Assembly: GCA_038040395.1 (NCBI GenBank)
Contig: JBBPIJ010000004.1
Span: 62,001 to 126,000 of the forward strand
Length of the DNA: 64,000 nt
DNA from: VAXT01 sp038040395
GTDB taxonomy: Bacteria; Actinomycetota; Thermoleophilia; Gaiellales; Gaiellaceae
Direction: 5' to 3'
Shown here one piece after another: positions 1-9,049 of the stretch (positions are counted from its first letter, which is position 1; every line of letters starts with the position of its first letter). The notes beneath the pieces were generated by a model. It was not told the origin of the DNA, made no database searches, and saw only the letters and a program-made list of their open reading frames with translations. Made by a program: the position numbers and the translations under genes.

Positions 1-211
1 TCGCCGCGAGGTTGTTCGCCCCCCCGAACCCGAGGTTCACCTCTGGTGCGAGGACCCGCACGCCTTCTCGCTGCCGCGCCTCGTCGATCTCCGCCCCGCC
101 TCGGCCGTTGTCGACGACGAGAATCTCGTCAGCCTCGCCCGCCAGGGAGTCGAGGCACCTCGTCAATGCTGCGCCCGTGCGGTAGGCGACGGTGACGACC
201 GTGACGCTCAC
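1..211 (-). CDS. GT2 glycosyltransferase, N-terminal part (cut by the left edge)
   Basis: Only the first 70 or so residues are in the window. They begin at a GTG at 211 and read MSVTVVTVAYRTG, then EILVVDNG, then NLGFGGANN. These are the opening strand, the aspartate-bearing nucleotide-sugar strand and the N-x-GFG-x-x-NN motif of GT2 enzymes of the rhamnosyltransferase kind. The acceptor-binding half lies outside. The start is 4 bases after the stop of the methyltransferase upstream (216-968), so the two are probably co-transcribed. Sugar specificity cannot be told from this fragment. The closest relative in the window is the enzyme at 28786-29682, which has the same NRGFGAGNN motif. Confidence 0.8.
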   Translation of the reverse strand, partial: MSVTVVTVAYRTGAALTRCLDSLAGEADEILVVDNGRGGAEIDEARQREGVRVLAPEVNLGFGGANNLAA

Positions 212-215
212 TCGG

Positions 216-968
216 TTAGGCCGGGCGAACGTAGTAGCGAAGGCTGAGAATGCCGTCCGTCCTCTTGGGGTGCTCCTCGACGAGCTCGACCTTGCCGCCG
301 GCAGCGTCAACCGTCGCGCGCACGTCCGCCTCGGAGATCGCGAGCAGCCTCGTCGGAGTGAGCTGAAGCCGGTTGAGCAGCACCTCGCCGGGCACGCCGA
401 CCCTACGGAGGACGCTGTAGGCGCGGCGGCGAGGCTGAAGACGAAGAGGCAGAGGCAGACGCGCGAGCGTCTGGAAGACCGCGAGCCCACCGGGCCGCAG
501 GATCCGGACGAACTCGGAGAGGTATGCGCGCAGCAGCTCTCGGCGCGGCAAGTGCTGCAACACGAGTGTCGTGTAGACGAGGTCGAAGGACGAGGCCTCG
601 AAGCGGGAGAGATCGGGCTCGGTGTTGACGACGAAGGTGCAACCCGGAACCTCGCTGTTCAGCTCTCCGGCCAGCCGGACCATCTCCTCGGAGATATCCA
701 CGCCTACCGCCTCGTCGAAGCGAGTCCCGAGCGCACGGGTCAACCGACCGACGCCGCAGCCGAAGTCGAGAGCCCGTCCCATCCCGTCCAGGCCTCCCAC
801 CTTTTGGACGCGCTCGATCAGCTCCGCGATCTCCTGCTCGCCGGTGGCGAAGAACTTCCCCGTGTCCCAGCGACCGCCGCGCTGATCGGGCCCGGCGAGG
901 ATCGCCCAGAGTGGATCGGCTGCGGCGAGGTCTTCCCAGTCCCGGCCGTGGCGCTCGAGTGTCTTCAT
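216..968 (-). CDS. class I SAM-dependent methyltransferase
   Basis: 250 residues. Motif I, DFGCGVG, lies at about residues 68-74, followed by the acidic GVDIS strand end and the FDLVYTTLVLQHLP and LRPGGLAVFQTLA segments typical of the type 11/UbiE-like Rossmann fold. It probably methylates a sugar or lipid intermediate of the surface-glycan pathway; the acceptor is unknown. It lies 4 bases after the initiating glycosyltransferase (973-2508) and 4 bases before the GT2 gene at the edge, inside one minus-strand operon. The first 60 residues before the fold are variable and may help bind the substrate. Confidence 0.88.
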   Translation of the reverse strand: MKTLERHGRDWEDLAAADPLWAILAGPDQRGGRWDTGKFFATGEQEIAELIERVQKVGGLDGMGRALDFGCGVGRLTRALGTRFDEAVGVDISEEMVRLAGELNSEVPGCTFVVNTEPDLSRFEASSFDLVYTTLVLQHLPRRELLRAYLSEFVRILRPGGLAVFQTLARLPLPLRLQPRRRAYSVLRRVGVPGEVLLNRLQLTPTRLLAISEADVRATVDAAGGKVELVEEHPKRTDGILSLRYYVRPA

Positions 969-972
969 CGAG

Positions 973-2508
973 CTAGTAGGCGCCGCGCGCGCGGAGGACG
1001 GCCGGAATCGTCTTCAGCAGGATCGAGACGTCGAGCCAGATCGACCAGTGCTCGAGGTAGTAGAAGTCGAGCCGGACGAGATCGTCGAAGCTGAGACTCG
1101 AGCGTCCGGCGACCTGCCAGAGCCCGGTCATCCCCGGCAGGACGAGGTAGCGCTTTCGGTGCCAGGCCTCGAGCAGCTCGTAGTCGCGGACCGGGAGCGG
1201 ACGCGGCCCGACGAGGCTCATCTCGCCGCGCAGCACGTTCAGCACCTGGGGGATCTCGTCGATCGACAGTCGCCGGAGCAGCTTCCCGACACGCGTCACG
1301 CGGGGATCGTCGCGGATCTTGAACAGCGCGCCCTCGGCCTCGTTCTCCGCCTCGAGGTCGGCCTGTTGGGCCTCCGCGTCGACGCGCATCGTGCGGAACT
1401 TGAGCATGCCGAAGTCCCGCTCGTTCAGGCCGACCCGCTTGTCGCTGTAGAAGACGGGGCCGGGTGAGTCGAGCTTGATCGCGAGCGCGATCAGCAACCA
1501 GAAGGGCAGGCCCAAGACGACCAGGATCGCGCTGACCAGCTGGTCGAATCCACGCTTGACGACCCAGTCGGCGCCCGCAAAGACGGGCGGCCTGAGCTCG
1601 AAGAGCGGCACGCCCTGCCCGGGCACGTACTCGCCGCGCCGCTCGATCAGCAGCTCCGTCGCGCGAGGAGCAACCCGGACCTTCACGCCTCGCCGGTGGG
1701 CTTGCTCGACGATCTCGATCAGCTCCCGGTCGCTGAAGTCGGAGTCGGTGACGATCAACTCGTCCACCTCGCGTTGCGCGAGAACCGTGGGCAGGGAGGA
1801 GAGATTTCCGAGCAGCGGCAGGCCCGCGCCGTCCGAAGAGATGGCGACAGCTCCGACGAACTCGTAGTCGATCCCGCCTCGGCTCGCGCCGAGGGTCCTG
1901 CGCAGCCTCGCGAGGCTCTCGCCCTCGCCGACGAGGATCGCGCGGCGGCGGACGCCGGCGAGCTTGAGCAGGTCGCCTGTGACCACGTCGTAGCTCCCCC
2001 GCAGCAAGCCGATGCAGATCGAGGTCAGGAGGACCGCCGTCGGCGCAAGTCCGTACGTGCCGAACTGGTGGCGCGTGCCGAGGGCGAAGATCATGGTGAT
2101 GACCGCGACGAGGGTGAGCGAGGCAACGATCCGCCCGAGCCCGCCGCGTCGTTCGCGATCCGCATAGAGGCCGGCCTGCCAGAAAACGAGCAGCGTGATC
2201 AGCGTCAGAAACGGGAGCCAGTCCGTCTCGCCTTTCCAGAGCAGGCCCCAGAGCGGGTCGCCGTTCCCGTACACGAGCTCCCGCACCACAAGCGCTCCGT
2301 AGACGCCGAGCACCAGCCCGACGAGATCGAGCACGATGAGCGACGCGATGCTCGCCGTCCGCCTGATGGCGTTGCGGATCGGAAAGTACGGCCTCGTCGA
2401 CCTGATGTCGCCGAGCGGCGTGGCGTCGCCGATTCCCTCCCGGCGGCTCGGAGCGGATGAGGGCGGCAGCGCCGGAGGCGCGTGTTCGGAAGCCACGGGC
2501 CGTTCCAT
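973..2508 (-). CDS. polyprenyl-phosphate glycosylphosphotransferase (EPS-initiating, WbaP/WcaJ type)
   Basis: 511 residues from an ATG at 2508. The frame stays open upstream to 2790, but there it overlaps the end of the hydrolase gene and does not look like protein. Order: a low-complexity N-terminus, about five membrane helices (roughly residues 45-180), a CoA-binding-like Rossmann region (about 180-310), one more helix, and the bacterial sugar-transferase domain. The latter shows LKFRTMR, RRLSIDEIPQ, GEMSLVGPRPLP and PGMTGLWQV. Enzymes of this family transfer a sugar-1-phosphate from a nucleotide sugar to undecaprenyl phosphate, which starts repeat-unit assembly. A second, shorter enzyme of this class is at 8468-9049, so the locus may start two kinds of repeat unit. 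Confidence 0.93.
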   Translation of the reverse strand: MERPVASEHAPPALPPSSAPSRREGIGDATPLGDIRSTRPYFPIRNAIRRTASIASLIVLDLVGLVLGVYGALVVRELVYGNGDPLWGLLWKGETDWLPFLTLITLLVFWQAGLYADRERRGGLGRIVASLTLVAVITMIFALGTRHQFGTYGLAPTAVLLTSICIGLLRGSYDVVTGDLLKLAGVRRRAILVGEGESLARLRRTLGASRGGIDYEFVGAVAISSDGAGLPLLGNLSSLPTVLAQREVDELIVTDSDFSDRELIEIVEQAHRRGVKVRVAPRATELLIERRGEYVPGQGVPLFELRPPVFAGADWVVKRGFDQLVSAILVVLGLPFWLLIALAIKLDSPGPVFYSDKRVGLNERDFGMLKFRTMRVDAEAQQADLEAENEAEGALFKIRDDPRVTRVGKLLRRLSIDEIPQVLNVLRGEMSLVGPRPLPVRDYELLEAWHRKRYLVLPGMTGLWQVAGRSSLSFDDLVRLDFYYLEHWSIWLDVSILLKTIPAVLRARGAY

Positions 2509-2546
2509 GATACGGCCCGGGCCGGGAGGCCTGGCCAAGCGCTCCT

Positions 2547-3692
2547 CTACTTGGGCATTCGCCGGAACGCGAGCCAACTCGGCTTCCGTCGGCCTGAGGC
2601 CGTGAAGAAGCCGGATTGCCAGCCGACGATCCGCGCCTCGTCCTTCATCAGGAACCAGATCATCATGTCGATGCGGGGATTCTTGCGCGCGATCGCAAAG
2701 GCCTGCTTCAGGTAGAGCGCCTGCTTCGAGAAGGTGACGCCGAAGCTCCTGTCGGGGGGCTTCGTCTGGTAGCCGTACTCGGTGATCCACAGCCGCTTCG
2801 GCCCGTAGAGACGGCTCAGCTCACTCGTCAGCACGCCGATGTTTCCGAGCGTCACGGCCGTACCCCTGGCGGGAGGGGGCATGCTGGGAGTCTCGCCGGG
2901 ATGCTGGTAATAGGGATGGTGCGCGTAGACGTCGAACCTGGCGCCGGCCCGCTTCATACCGCGGAGGAACGGGATCGGCGAGAGTGAGGACCGCGGCTGC
3001 TGGCCGCTGTTGTTTCCCCTCGGCGCGGTGACTCCACACGCGACCTTCTCTCCGCCGAGGCCGGTCAGGTGGATGCCCGACCAGATCGCGTTGCACATCT
3101 TCGTGTAGATGCCCGGGCTCACGGCCTTGTAGCGGCCGTTCCCCGCGTAGAGGAACTGCGGTCTGAGGAACACCGGGTTGTTCGGCTCGTTCCAGGCGAG
3201 CCAGTGGCGCACGGCCGGCAACGGCGTCGAGCTGCCCGTGGGGCGGAAGCTTCCGCTGTAGCGCTTCGCCGCAGCGTACGCGAAGTTCCGCAAGTCGATC
3301 ATCCGGGCGGGCGCGCGGTTCTTCTTCTTGACCGGCCCGCCTACTGCCCAGGTGGGCGTCCAGAGGATCGAGAAGACGACTTTGATGTTGTTCTCCTTCG
3401 AGCGCTTGACCATCGCGTCGTACTGCGACCAGTCGTACGCGGGGTCGGCCGGATTGACGGCGTTGGCGGGCCGACGCTTGCGGGCAACTCCGCTCGCGCC
3501 TCCCCAGTAGAGGTTGACGCGCAGCGCTTCGACGCCGAGTGACTTGTACTGGGGATACGCCCAGTCCGGGAGCCCGAGCGTCGCCTGCTCGTCGAAGATC
3601 CCGACGATGAGGCCACGCGAGGGCTTGGCCGACGGCGCCGCCAGCCCGGCGAGCAGGGCAACGATCCCGGCGACGATCAGTTGCCTACGCAC
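2547..3692 (-). CDS. secreted clan GH-A glycoside hydrolase
   Basis: 381 residues with a signal peptide over about residues 1-23 (hydrophobic AGIVALLAGLAA). The fold is a TIM-barrel hydrolase of the GH5/GH39 type: NLYWGG near 60, the proton donor in AWNEPNN (Glu169), HHPYYQHP near 258, and the nucleophile in WITEYGYQ (Glu305). It would act outside the membrane on a beta-linked polysaccharide. It overlaps the UXS-like gene (3685-4617) by 8 bases and precedes the initiating transferase. Biosynthetic hydrolases such as PslG are commonly embedded in exopolysaccharide operons, so trimming or releasing the product made here is a likely role (inference). Confidence 0.82.
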   Translation of the reverse strand: MRRQLIVAGIVALLAGLAAPSAKPSRGLIVGIFDEQATLGLPDWAYPQYKSLGVEALRVNLYWGGASGVARKRRPANAVNPADPAYDWSQYDAMVKRSKENNIKVVFSILWTPTWAVGGPVKKKNRAPARMIDLRNFAYAAAKRYSGSFRPTGSSTPLPAVRHWLAWNEPNNPVFLRPQFLYAGNGRYKAVSPGIYTKMCNAIWSGIHLTGLGGEKVACGVTAPRGNNSGQQPRSSLSPIPFLRGMKRAGARFDVYAHHPYYQHPGETPSMPPPARGTAVTLGNIGVLTSELSRLYGPKRLWITEYGYQTKPPDRSFGVTFSKQALYLKQAFAIARKNPRIDMMIWFLMKDEARIVGWQSGFFTASGRRKPSWLAFRRMPK

Positions 3693-4617
3693 GGACGGGC
3701 TCCACGCTGGGAAGCATGCGCCGGAGCCCTTCTTCGAGCTCGACTTCGGGTTGCCAACCGAGCACCTGCTGGGCGCGGGTGATGTCGGGCTGGCGGACCT
3801 GCGGGTCGTCGACCGGCAGGGCCTCGAAGACGATCTCGCTTTTTGACCCCGTGACGTTGAGCACGGTCTCCGCGAGCTCGAGAATCGTGAACTCGCGTGG
3901 GTTCCCCAGGTTCACGGGCAAGTGCTCGTTGCTCGTGGACAGGAGGTAGAGGGCTCGGATCAGGTCGTCCACGTAGCAGAAGCTGCGCGTCTGCGAGCCG
4001 TCGCCGAAAACGGTCAAGGGTTTGTTCTCGACCGCCTGGCGCACGAATGTCGGGATCGCCCTGCCGTCCCAGGAGCGCATGCGCGGCCCGTAGGTGTTGA
4101 AGATCCGGGCGATCGAGGTGTTCACCCCTTGCTGGCGGTGGTACGCCATGGTCATCGCCTCGGCGTAGCGCTTCGCCTCGTCGTATACGCCGCGCGGCCC
4201 GATCGGGTTCACGTGACCCCAGTAGGTCTCAGGCTGCGGATGGACCTGAGGGTCGCCGTAGATCTCGCTCGTCGAGGCGAGCACGAAGCGGGCTCGCTTC
4301 CACTTCGCGAGCCCGAGCGCGTTGTGAGTCCCGTGCGAGCCGGTCTTGAGGGAGGCAAGCGGCTGGCGGAGGTAGTCGATCGGGCTGGCGAGCGCCGCCA
4401 GATGGAACACGATGTCGACGGGCTCGTCGATCTCGATGTGCCCGATCACGTCGTGGTTCAGGAACGTGAAGGCGTCGTCCCGGATGTGCTCGATGTTGGA
4501 GAGCGAGCTCGTCTCGAGGTTGTCCACGCAGATGACGCGGTAGCCCTCCGCGAGCAGGTATTCGCAGAGATGAGAGCCGAGAAACCCGGCTCCGCCGGTG
4601 ATGACTGCGGTAGGCAC
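3685..4617 (-). CDS. NAD-dependent nucleotide-sugar epimerase/dehydratase, UDP-glucuronate decarboxylase-like
   Basis: 310 residues, an extended short-chain dehydrogenase. The NAD-binding GGAGFLGSH motif is at 8-16. The catalytic region has ASTSEIYG (about 114-121) and the Tyr145-x3-Lys149 pair in VYDEAKRYAE. The insertion YWGHVNPIGPRG and the sequence ARIFNTYGPRM match the UDP-xylose synthase (UXS) group closely, so conversion of UDP-glucuronate to UDP-xylose is the best guess. The end overlaps the hydrolase by 8 bases. UDP-xylose would supply a pentose to the glycan. An alternative is a related 4-epimerase. Confidence 0.82.
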   Translation of the reverse strand: MPTAVITGGAGFLGSHLCEYLLAEGYRVICVDNLETSSLSNIEHIRDDAFTFLNHDVIGHIEIDEPVDIVFHLAALASPIDYLRQPLASLKTGSHGTHNALGLAKWKRARFVLASTSEIYGDPQVHPQPETYWGHVNPIGPRGVYDEAKRYAEAMTMAYHRQQGVNTSIARIFNTYGPRMRSWDGRAIPTFVRQAVENKPLTVFGDGSQTRSFCYVDDLIRALYLLSTSNEHLPVNLGNPREFTILELAETVLNVTGSKSEIVFEALPVDDPQVRQPDITRAQQVLGWQPEVELEEGLRRMLPSVEPVRA

Positions 4618-4686
4618 GAGGGCGCAGGATAGCCGCGGCCTCGGAAACGCCCTCCAATCCTTACGAACTGCTAACCGCGGCTCGTA

Positions 4687-5628
4687 TCAACGAAGTTCGC
4701 GGTTCGACTCCATGTCGAAGAGCATCGCGAACAGGGTGAACAGGAGGCCCGCAATCAGCAGGAGTGCGACCAGGACGACAGTCGCCACGGTCAATTCGTT
4801 GCCGAGGATACGAAGAATCGAGACTGTCGCACCGAGCACGAGCCCGATCAGCGAGAACAGGATCCCGAAGACGTAGAAGAAGACGAGCGGGTGGAAGTCG
4901 CGGATCACGTACTTCTCGCGCATCCGCCAGAAGAACGCCTTCGTCAGCAGCCAGGAGATCGCCGGAATGACCCGGCGCAGGCGGATGCCGGAGGTTTCGC
5001 CGACGCCGTAGACGGGCCGCGAGGGCACGTCTCGCACCCGCGCGTTGACGACGTTCAGGTGGACGAGCATGTCGTTCGGAAAGCCGTAGCGCGCGTAGAT
5101 GCGGTCGAGGTCGAGCAACTCGAGCGTGGAGCGGCCGAGCGCGGTGTAGCCCGACTGCGAGTCGGCGACGTGCCAGTAGCCGGAGGCGATCTTCGTCAGC
5201 AGCGACAGGACGGCGTTGCCGAGATAGCGGGTGTGCGGGATCAACTCCCAGGCCCGTCCGGTGAAGAGCCGGTTCGCCTTCGCGTAGTCGACCTCGCCCC
5301 GGGCGACGGGGCCGGCGATCGCCTCGAGGTCGGCGGGATCCATCTGGTTGTCGCCGGCCATCACGCACGTGACGTCGAACCTCTCCTCGAGCGCGCGCCG
5401 ATAGCCGGTGAGGATGGCGGCGCCGACGCCCTGGTTGCGCTCGTGCGAGATCACCTCGACGCGCTGGTCGCCGGATGCGAGCGCGCTTGCGGCCGTGCCG
5501 TCGCGGGAGGCGTCGTCGACCACGAAGACCCGGTCGACGAACTCGGGAATCCCGCCGAGCGTCATGCCGATGAGGCGCTCCTCGTCGAACGCCGGCACGA
5601 CGACGGCGACTCGTTTTCCCTCCAGCAT
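4687..5628 (-). CDS. GT2 glycosyltransferase, dolichyl-phosphate mannose synthase-like, membrane anchored
   Basis: 313 residues from an ATG at 5628 whose first base is the last base of the Wzz-like gene's TAA stop. The GT2 core has AVVVPAFDEERLIG, VFVVDDASRDGT and the metal-binding VMAGDNQMDP. The last 70 residues hold two hydrophobic helices (VFFYVFGILFSLIGLVLG and the VATVVLVALLLIAGLLFTL stretch). That layout fits enzymes that move a sugar from a nucleotide donor to a polyprenyl phosphate. The frame is open much further upstream, but that part is the shadow of the Wzz gene. Sugar specificity is unknown. Confidence 0.88.
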   Translation of the reverse strand: MLEGKRVAVVVPAFDEERLIGMTLGGIPEFVDRVFVVDDASRDGTAASALASGDQRVEVISHERNQGVGAAILTGYRRALEERFDVTCVMAGDNQMDPADLEAIAGPVARGEVDYAKANRLFTGRAWELIPHTRYLGNAVLSLLTKIASGYWHVADSQSGYTALGRSTLELLDLDRIYARYGFPNDMLVHLNVVNARVRDVPSRPVYGVGETSGIRLRRVIPAISWLLTKAFFWRMREKYVIRDFHPLVFFYVFGILFSLIGLVLGATVSILRILGNELTVATVVLVALLLIAGLLFTLFAMLFDMESNRELR

Positions 5629-6488
5629 TAGTCGCGGGCGCGGCGCGCGGTGATCGGCTCCCAGAAAAGCGCGGCGAGGATGCCGATGATGAGGCCGATG
5701 AGGCCTGCGACGGCGGCCGAGTTGCGCGTGCTCCGGGCGGTCGTCTTCGCCGCCGACCCGCGATCGAGAATTCGGGGCAGCTCGACCTGCTCGGCGAGGG
5801 CGAGCAGCTGCCGCGCCTGGAAGCGGTCCTGCTCGAGCGTCCCGCGCCGTTGCTCGGCAGTCAGCAGCGACGTTGCGATCGTCAGCCTCTCGATCCCGGA
5901 AGCGCCGCGCATCGCGTCTTGCGTCTCCTTGATGAAGCTGTCGATCGCTGCGAGCTGGCGATTGTCGGAGGCAAGCTGTTCCTGGAAGGTCTTCCGCTTG
6001 AGCCGGGCGTAGCCGCCGACCTCGTCCTCGATCCGCTCTGCGATCGCGGCGGTCGCCGCGCTGACCTCGAGCCGGCGGCTGCCCTTGACCGAGACGACGT
6101 AGAGCTGGCTGGACACAGCCTTGGCCAACCCGGTCCTGATCGCCCGCGTCGAGATTCCCGCTCGTAGCTCTCTCGGCGACATCCCCGACTCGGCGGAGAC
6201 CTTCTCGATCGTCTCCTGGCCGCGTGCGATTCGAGCGACCGTGCTCGGGTTCGTCGAGAGACCCTGGAGCGCGGTATTGCCATTCGGCCCGTACGGAGTG
6301 CCGACATACACAGTCGCCTCGGCGCGGTAGACGTCCTTGCCCCCGAGCGCGAGCAGGTAGCCGATCGCGACTCCGACGACGATGCCCAGGAGCGGCAGCC
6401 ACCAGCGTGCGACGAGCGCCTCGAAGTAGCGGCCGAGGTCAACCTCGCGCTCGGCGTCGAGGTCGGGCTCTTGGGGCCGCGTGCTCAC
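5628..6488 (-). CDS. Wzz-type polysaccharide chain-length regulator / co-polymerase
   Basis: 286 residues from a GTG at 6488, overlapping the ATP-grasp gene by four bases (GTGA). It has the family's two-helix architecture: a short cytoplasmic start with EVDLGRYFEALVARWW, membrane helix 1 (about 30-48), a long helical extracytoplasmic part, and helix 2 near the C-terminus (LIGLIIGILAALFWEP). There is no fused BY-kinase domain. Such proteins set the modal length of polymers made by Wzy. It starts the structural part of this minus-strand operon, which also holds the initiating transferase. No Wzy is in this operon; candidates are at 19890-21251 and 40832-42304. Confidence 0.9.
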   Translation of the reverse strand: MSTRPQEPDLDAEREVDLGRYFEALVARWWLPLLGIVVGVAIGYLLALGGKDVYRAEATVYVGTPYGPNGNTALQGLSTNPSTVARIARGQETIEKVSAESGMSPRELRAGISTRAIRTGLAKAVSSQLYVVSVKGSRRLEVSAATAAIAERIEDEVGGYARLKRKTFQEQLASDNRQLAAIDSFIKETQDAMRGASGIERLTIATSLLTAEQRRGTLEQDRFQARQLLALAEQVELPRILDRGSAAKTTARSTRNSAAVAGLIGLIIGILAALFWEPITARRARD

Positions 6489-7489
6489 GTCTCCCCCGGC
6501 TCGCTGGCGACCGGCTCGGGCAACTCCTCGGCGAACGGCTCGAGCCGCCCGTCTCCGTTCTCGGTCAGGCAGAGGTCGGAAAAGAAGCGCGTCATGACGA
6601 CACCCTCGCGGAACTCGCCGACGGTCGGCTCCGGACGCTCTCCGTTCGCAAGCGCGAGCGCGAGCTCCGGGTAGCGGCTCCCTGCCGCGAGCGGGAGCGG
6701 GAACCCGCCGCCGAAGCGAGGGTTGACGTCGGTGACGAGGAGCGTCCCGTCGGGCTCACGGAAGCACTGGATGTTCGCAGGCCCCCAGATCGGCAGCGCT
6801 TCGGCGACGCGCCGGGTGTGCTCGATCAGGTCCCAGTCCTTGATCGTCATCCCCTTGATCGATTCGCCGCCCTTCGACTCGATCATCGTCCGTGGGATCG
6901 CGTTCAGGCACCGGCCGTCGAAATCGTTGAAGACGTCGACCGAGAACTCCTCGCCCTGGCAGTGCGCCTGGACGAACGACGGAACGGTCGTCCGCGCGAG
7001 ATGGAAGTCGAGCTCTTCGCGGTCGTGCGCGGTGTAGATGTGGCGCGAGCCGAAGCCCTCGCGGGCCTTCACGAGCACGGGGAAGTCGAGCTCTACGGGG
7101 AGGTCCTCGGGCAGCCAGCTCGGAGGTGACGGGATTCCGAGCCCCTCGAAGGTCTCGTGTGCGAGGTACTTGTCGCTCATCCGCTGGGCCACCTCGGCGG
7201 GCGACAGGAGGAGGGCGGCGCCGAGCTCGTCACGTGCGCCGGCAAGGGTCATCTGGTCGAGATCGGTGAGCGGGACGACGAGGTCGATGCCGTGCTCCGA
7301 GACGATCTCTCTGAGCTGGGCGACGTAGCCGGGGTCGTCTACGCGGACTACGAGCTCATAGTGGTCGGCGTGGTACAGCGCCGGCGCGAGCGGATTGACG
7401 TCGGCAGCAACGGTCGTCGCGCCGGCCCGGCTGAAGGCCGAGACGATGTCGACCCGCTGGCCTGCGCAGGTGAAGAGGACCGCCGTCAC
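6485..7489 (-). CDS. ATP-grasp ligase, carbamoyl-phosphate-synthase-like
   Basis: About 334 residues from a GTG at 7489 (VTAVLFTCAGQRVD); a GTG at 7513 is the alternative. Order: a Rossmann-like pre-ATP-grasp domain (about 1-95), the ATP-grasp lid with FPVLVKAREGFGSRH and the EEFSVDVF strand, then the metal-binding end VTDVNPRFGGG. The enzyme should ligate a carboxylate to an amine or thiol using ATP. No acceptor can be named. It is the first gene of the minus-strand operon running to the left edge. Two further ATP-grasp ligases lie at 27698-28789 and 31763-32980, so amide or peptide decoration of the glycan is plausible (inference). Confidence 0.85.
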   Translation of the reverse strand: MTAVLFTCAGQRVDIVSAFSRAGATTVAADVNPLAPALYHADHYELVVRVDDPGYVAQLREIVSEHGIDLVVPLTDLDQMTLAGARDELGAALLLSPAEVAQRMSDKYLAHETFEGLGIPSPPSWLPEDLPVELDFPVLVKAREGFGSRHIYTAHDREELDFHLARTTVPSFVQAHCQGEEFSVDVFNDFDGRCLNAIPRTMIESKGGESIKGMTIKDWDLIEHTRRVAEALPIWGPANIQCFREPDGTLLVTDVNPRFGGGFPLPLAAGSRYPELALALANGERPEPTVGEFREGVVMTRFFSDLCLTENGDGRLEPFAEELPEPVASEPGET

Positions 7490-7572
7490 GGCGAGAGAGG
7501 GTAACGACTCCACGCGAATCGCCCGCTTGCGAACGGTTTCGGTCGGATCTCGCCGGCTCGTAGGATGGCCCG

Positions 7573-8463
7573 ATGGACGAGCGCCTGGAAACACTTCTCG
7601 TGTGCTCCGTCTGCCAGTCGAGCCTGACGTCTGAGCGGAGCGGATTGCGATGCCCAGGGTGCGACCGCGTGTTCGCGATCACGGACGGGGTTCCTGACCT
7701 GACCCCGGTTCCACCGCCCGATCCCGGCGTGCTGGAGCGATGGCCGCTCTGGGAGGAGCTCCAGCGCAACGGCGAGCACATGTACGTCGCCGATCCTCCC
7801 AGCAGCCTGTCCGTGGGCGCCCGTGAGGACGTCGCGCTGTTCGCCGAGTTCGCTGACCTTCAAGGCCTCGTCCTCGACATCGGCTGCGGCCCACAGTCAG
7901 AGCCGTCGTACGCCGTGGGCTTCGGCGGAACGTTCGTCGGCATCGACCCGCTCCGTGGAGCCGGCCCGGCTCGGCATTTCCCATTCGTGCAGGGGATTGG
8001 CGAGTTCCTGCCGTTTCGCTCAGCGACATTCGATCGTGTGTTGTTCGGCGCCTCTCTCGACCACACGCTCTCGCCTGAGCTCGCTCTCCGGGAGGCACGA
8101 AGGGTCGTGAGCATGGAGGGTGCCGTTGTGATCTGGCTCGGTGAGCTCCCCGACCCCCCGGGGCTAGCCGAGCACTTGCGGACGGCCGCCACGATGCTCC
8201 GGGCCGGCGACCTTCGTGGCCTCGCCGGCGGCCTCCTCAACCAGGTGCGGTCGCGCAGAGGTACACCGGCGAGTGAGGCAACCTTCAGCACTCCCGATGG
8301 TCAGGTTCTGCTCGAAGTTCCAAGCGGCGCAGTCGACGCGTTCCACGTCGAGCACCCGCGAGCGGAAACCGTCGCCGAGTGGCTTGCGGCTACCGGCCTG
8401 CTCGTACGCGAACTCGAGAGGCCGCTCGCCGGCAGCTGCTTCATCCGGGCAACTCCGGCTTGA
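7573..8463 (+). CDS. SAM-dependent methyltransferase with N-terminal Trm112-like zinc ribbon
   Basis: 296 residues from an ATG at 7573. Residues 10-50 form a zinc ribbon with CSVC and CPGC pairs followed by ITDGVPDL, as in Trm112-like domains. The methyltransferase fold follows with VLDIGCGPQSEP at about 97, FVGIDPL and a FDRVLFGASLDHTL segment. It is the only plus-strand gene between two minus-strand operons and stands 83 bases from the divergent ATP-grasp start. It ends 4 bases before the convergent stop of the sugar transferase at 8468, so nothing like a separate terminator fits between them. The substrate is unknown; a glycan or lipid-linked sugar is likely from context. Confidence 0.87.
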   Translation: MDERLETLLVCSVCQSSLTSERSGLRCPGCDRVFAITDGVPDLTPVPPPDPGVLERWPLWEELQRNGEHMYVADPPSSLSVGAREDVALFAEFADLQGLVLDIGCGPQSEPSYAVGFGGTFVGIDPLRGAGPARHFPFVQGIGEFLPFRSATFDRVLFGASLDHTLSPELALREARRVVSMEGAVVIWLGELPDPPGLAEHLRTAATMLRAGDLRGLAGGLLNQVRSRRGTPASEATFSTPDGQVLLEVPSGAVDAFHVEHPRAETVAEWLAATGLLVRELERPLAGSCFIRATPA

Positions 8464-8467
8464 GCGC

Positions 8468-9045
<578 letters not shown>

Positions 9046-9049
<4 letters not shown>

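Noticed and set aside
192..1094. Open frame antisense to the methyltransferase and the initiating transferase
   Set aside because: Composition is noise-like and the minus-strand frames carry clear family motifs.
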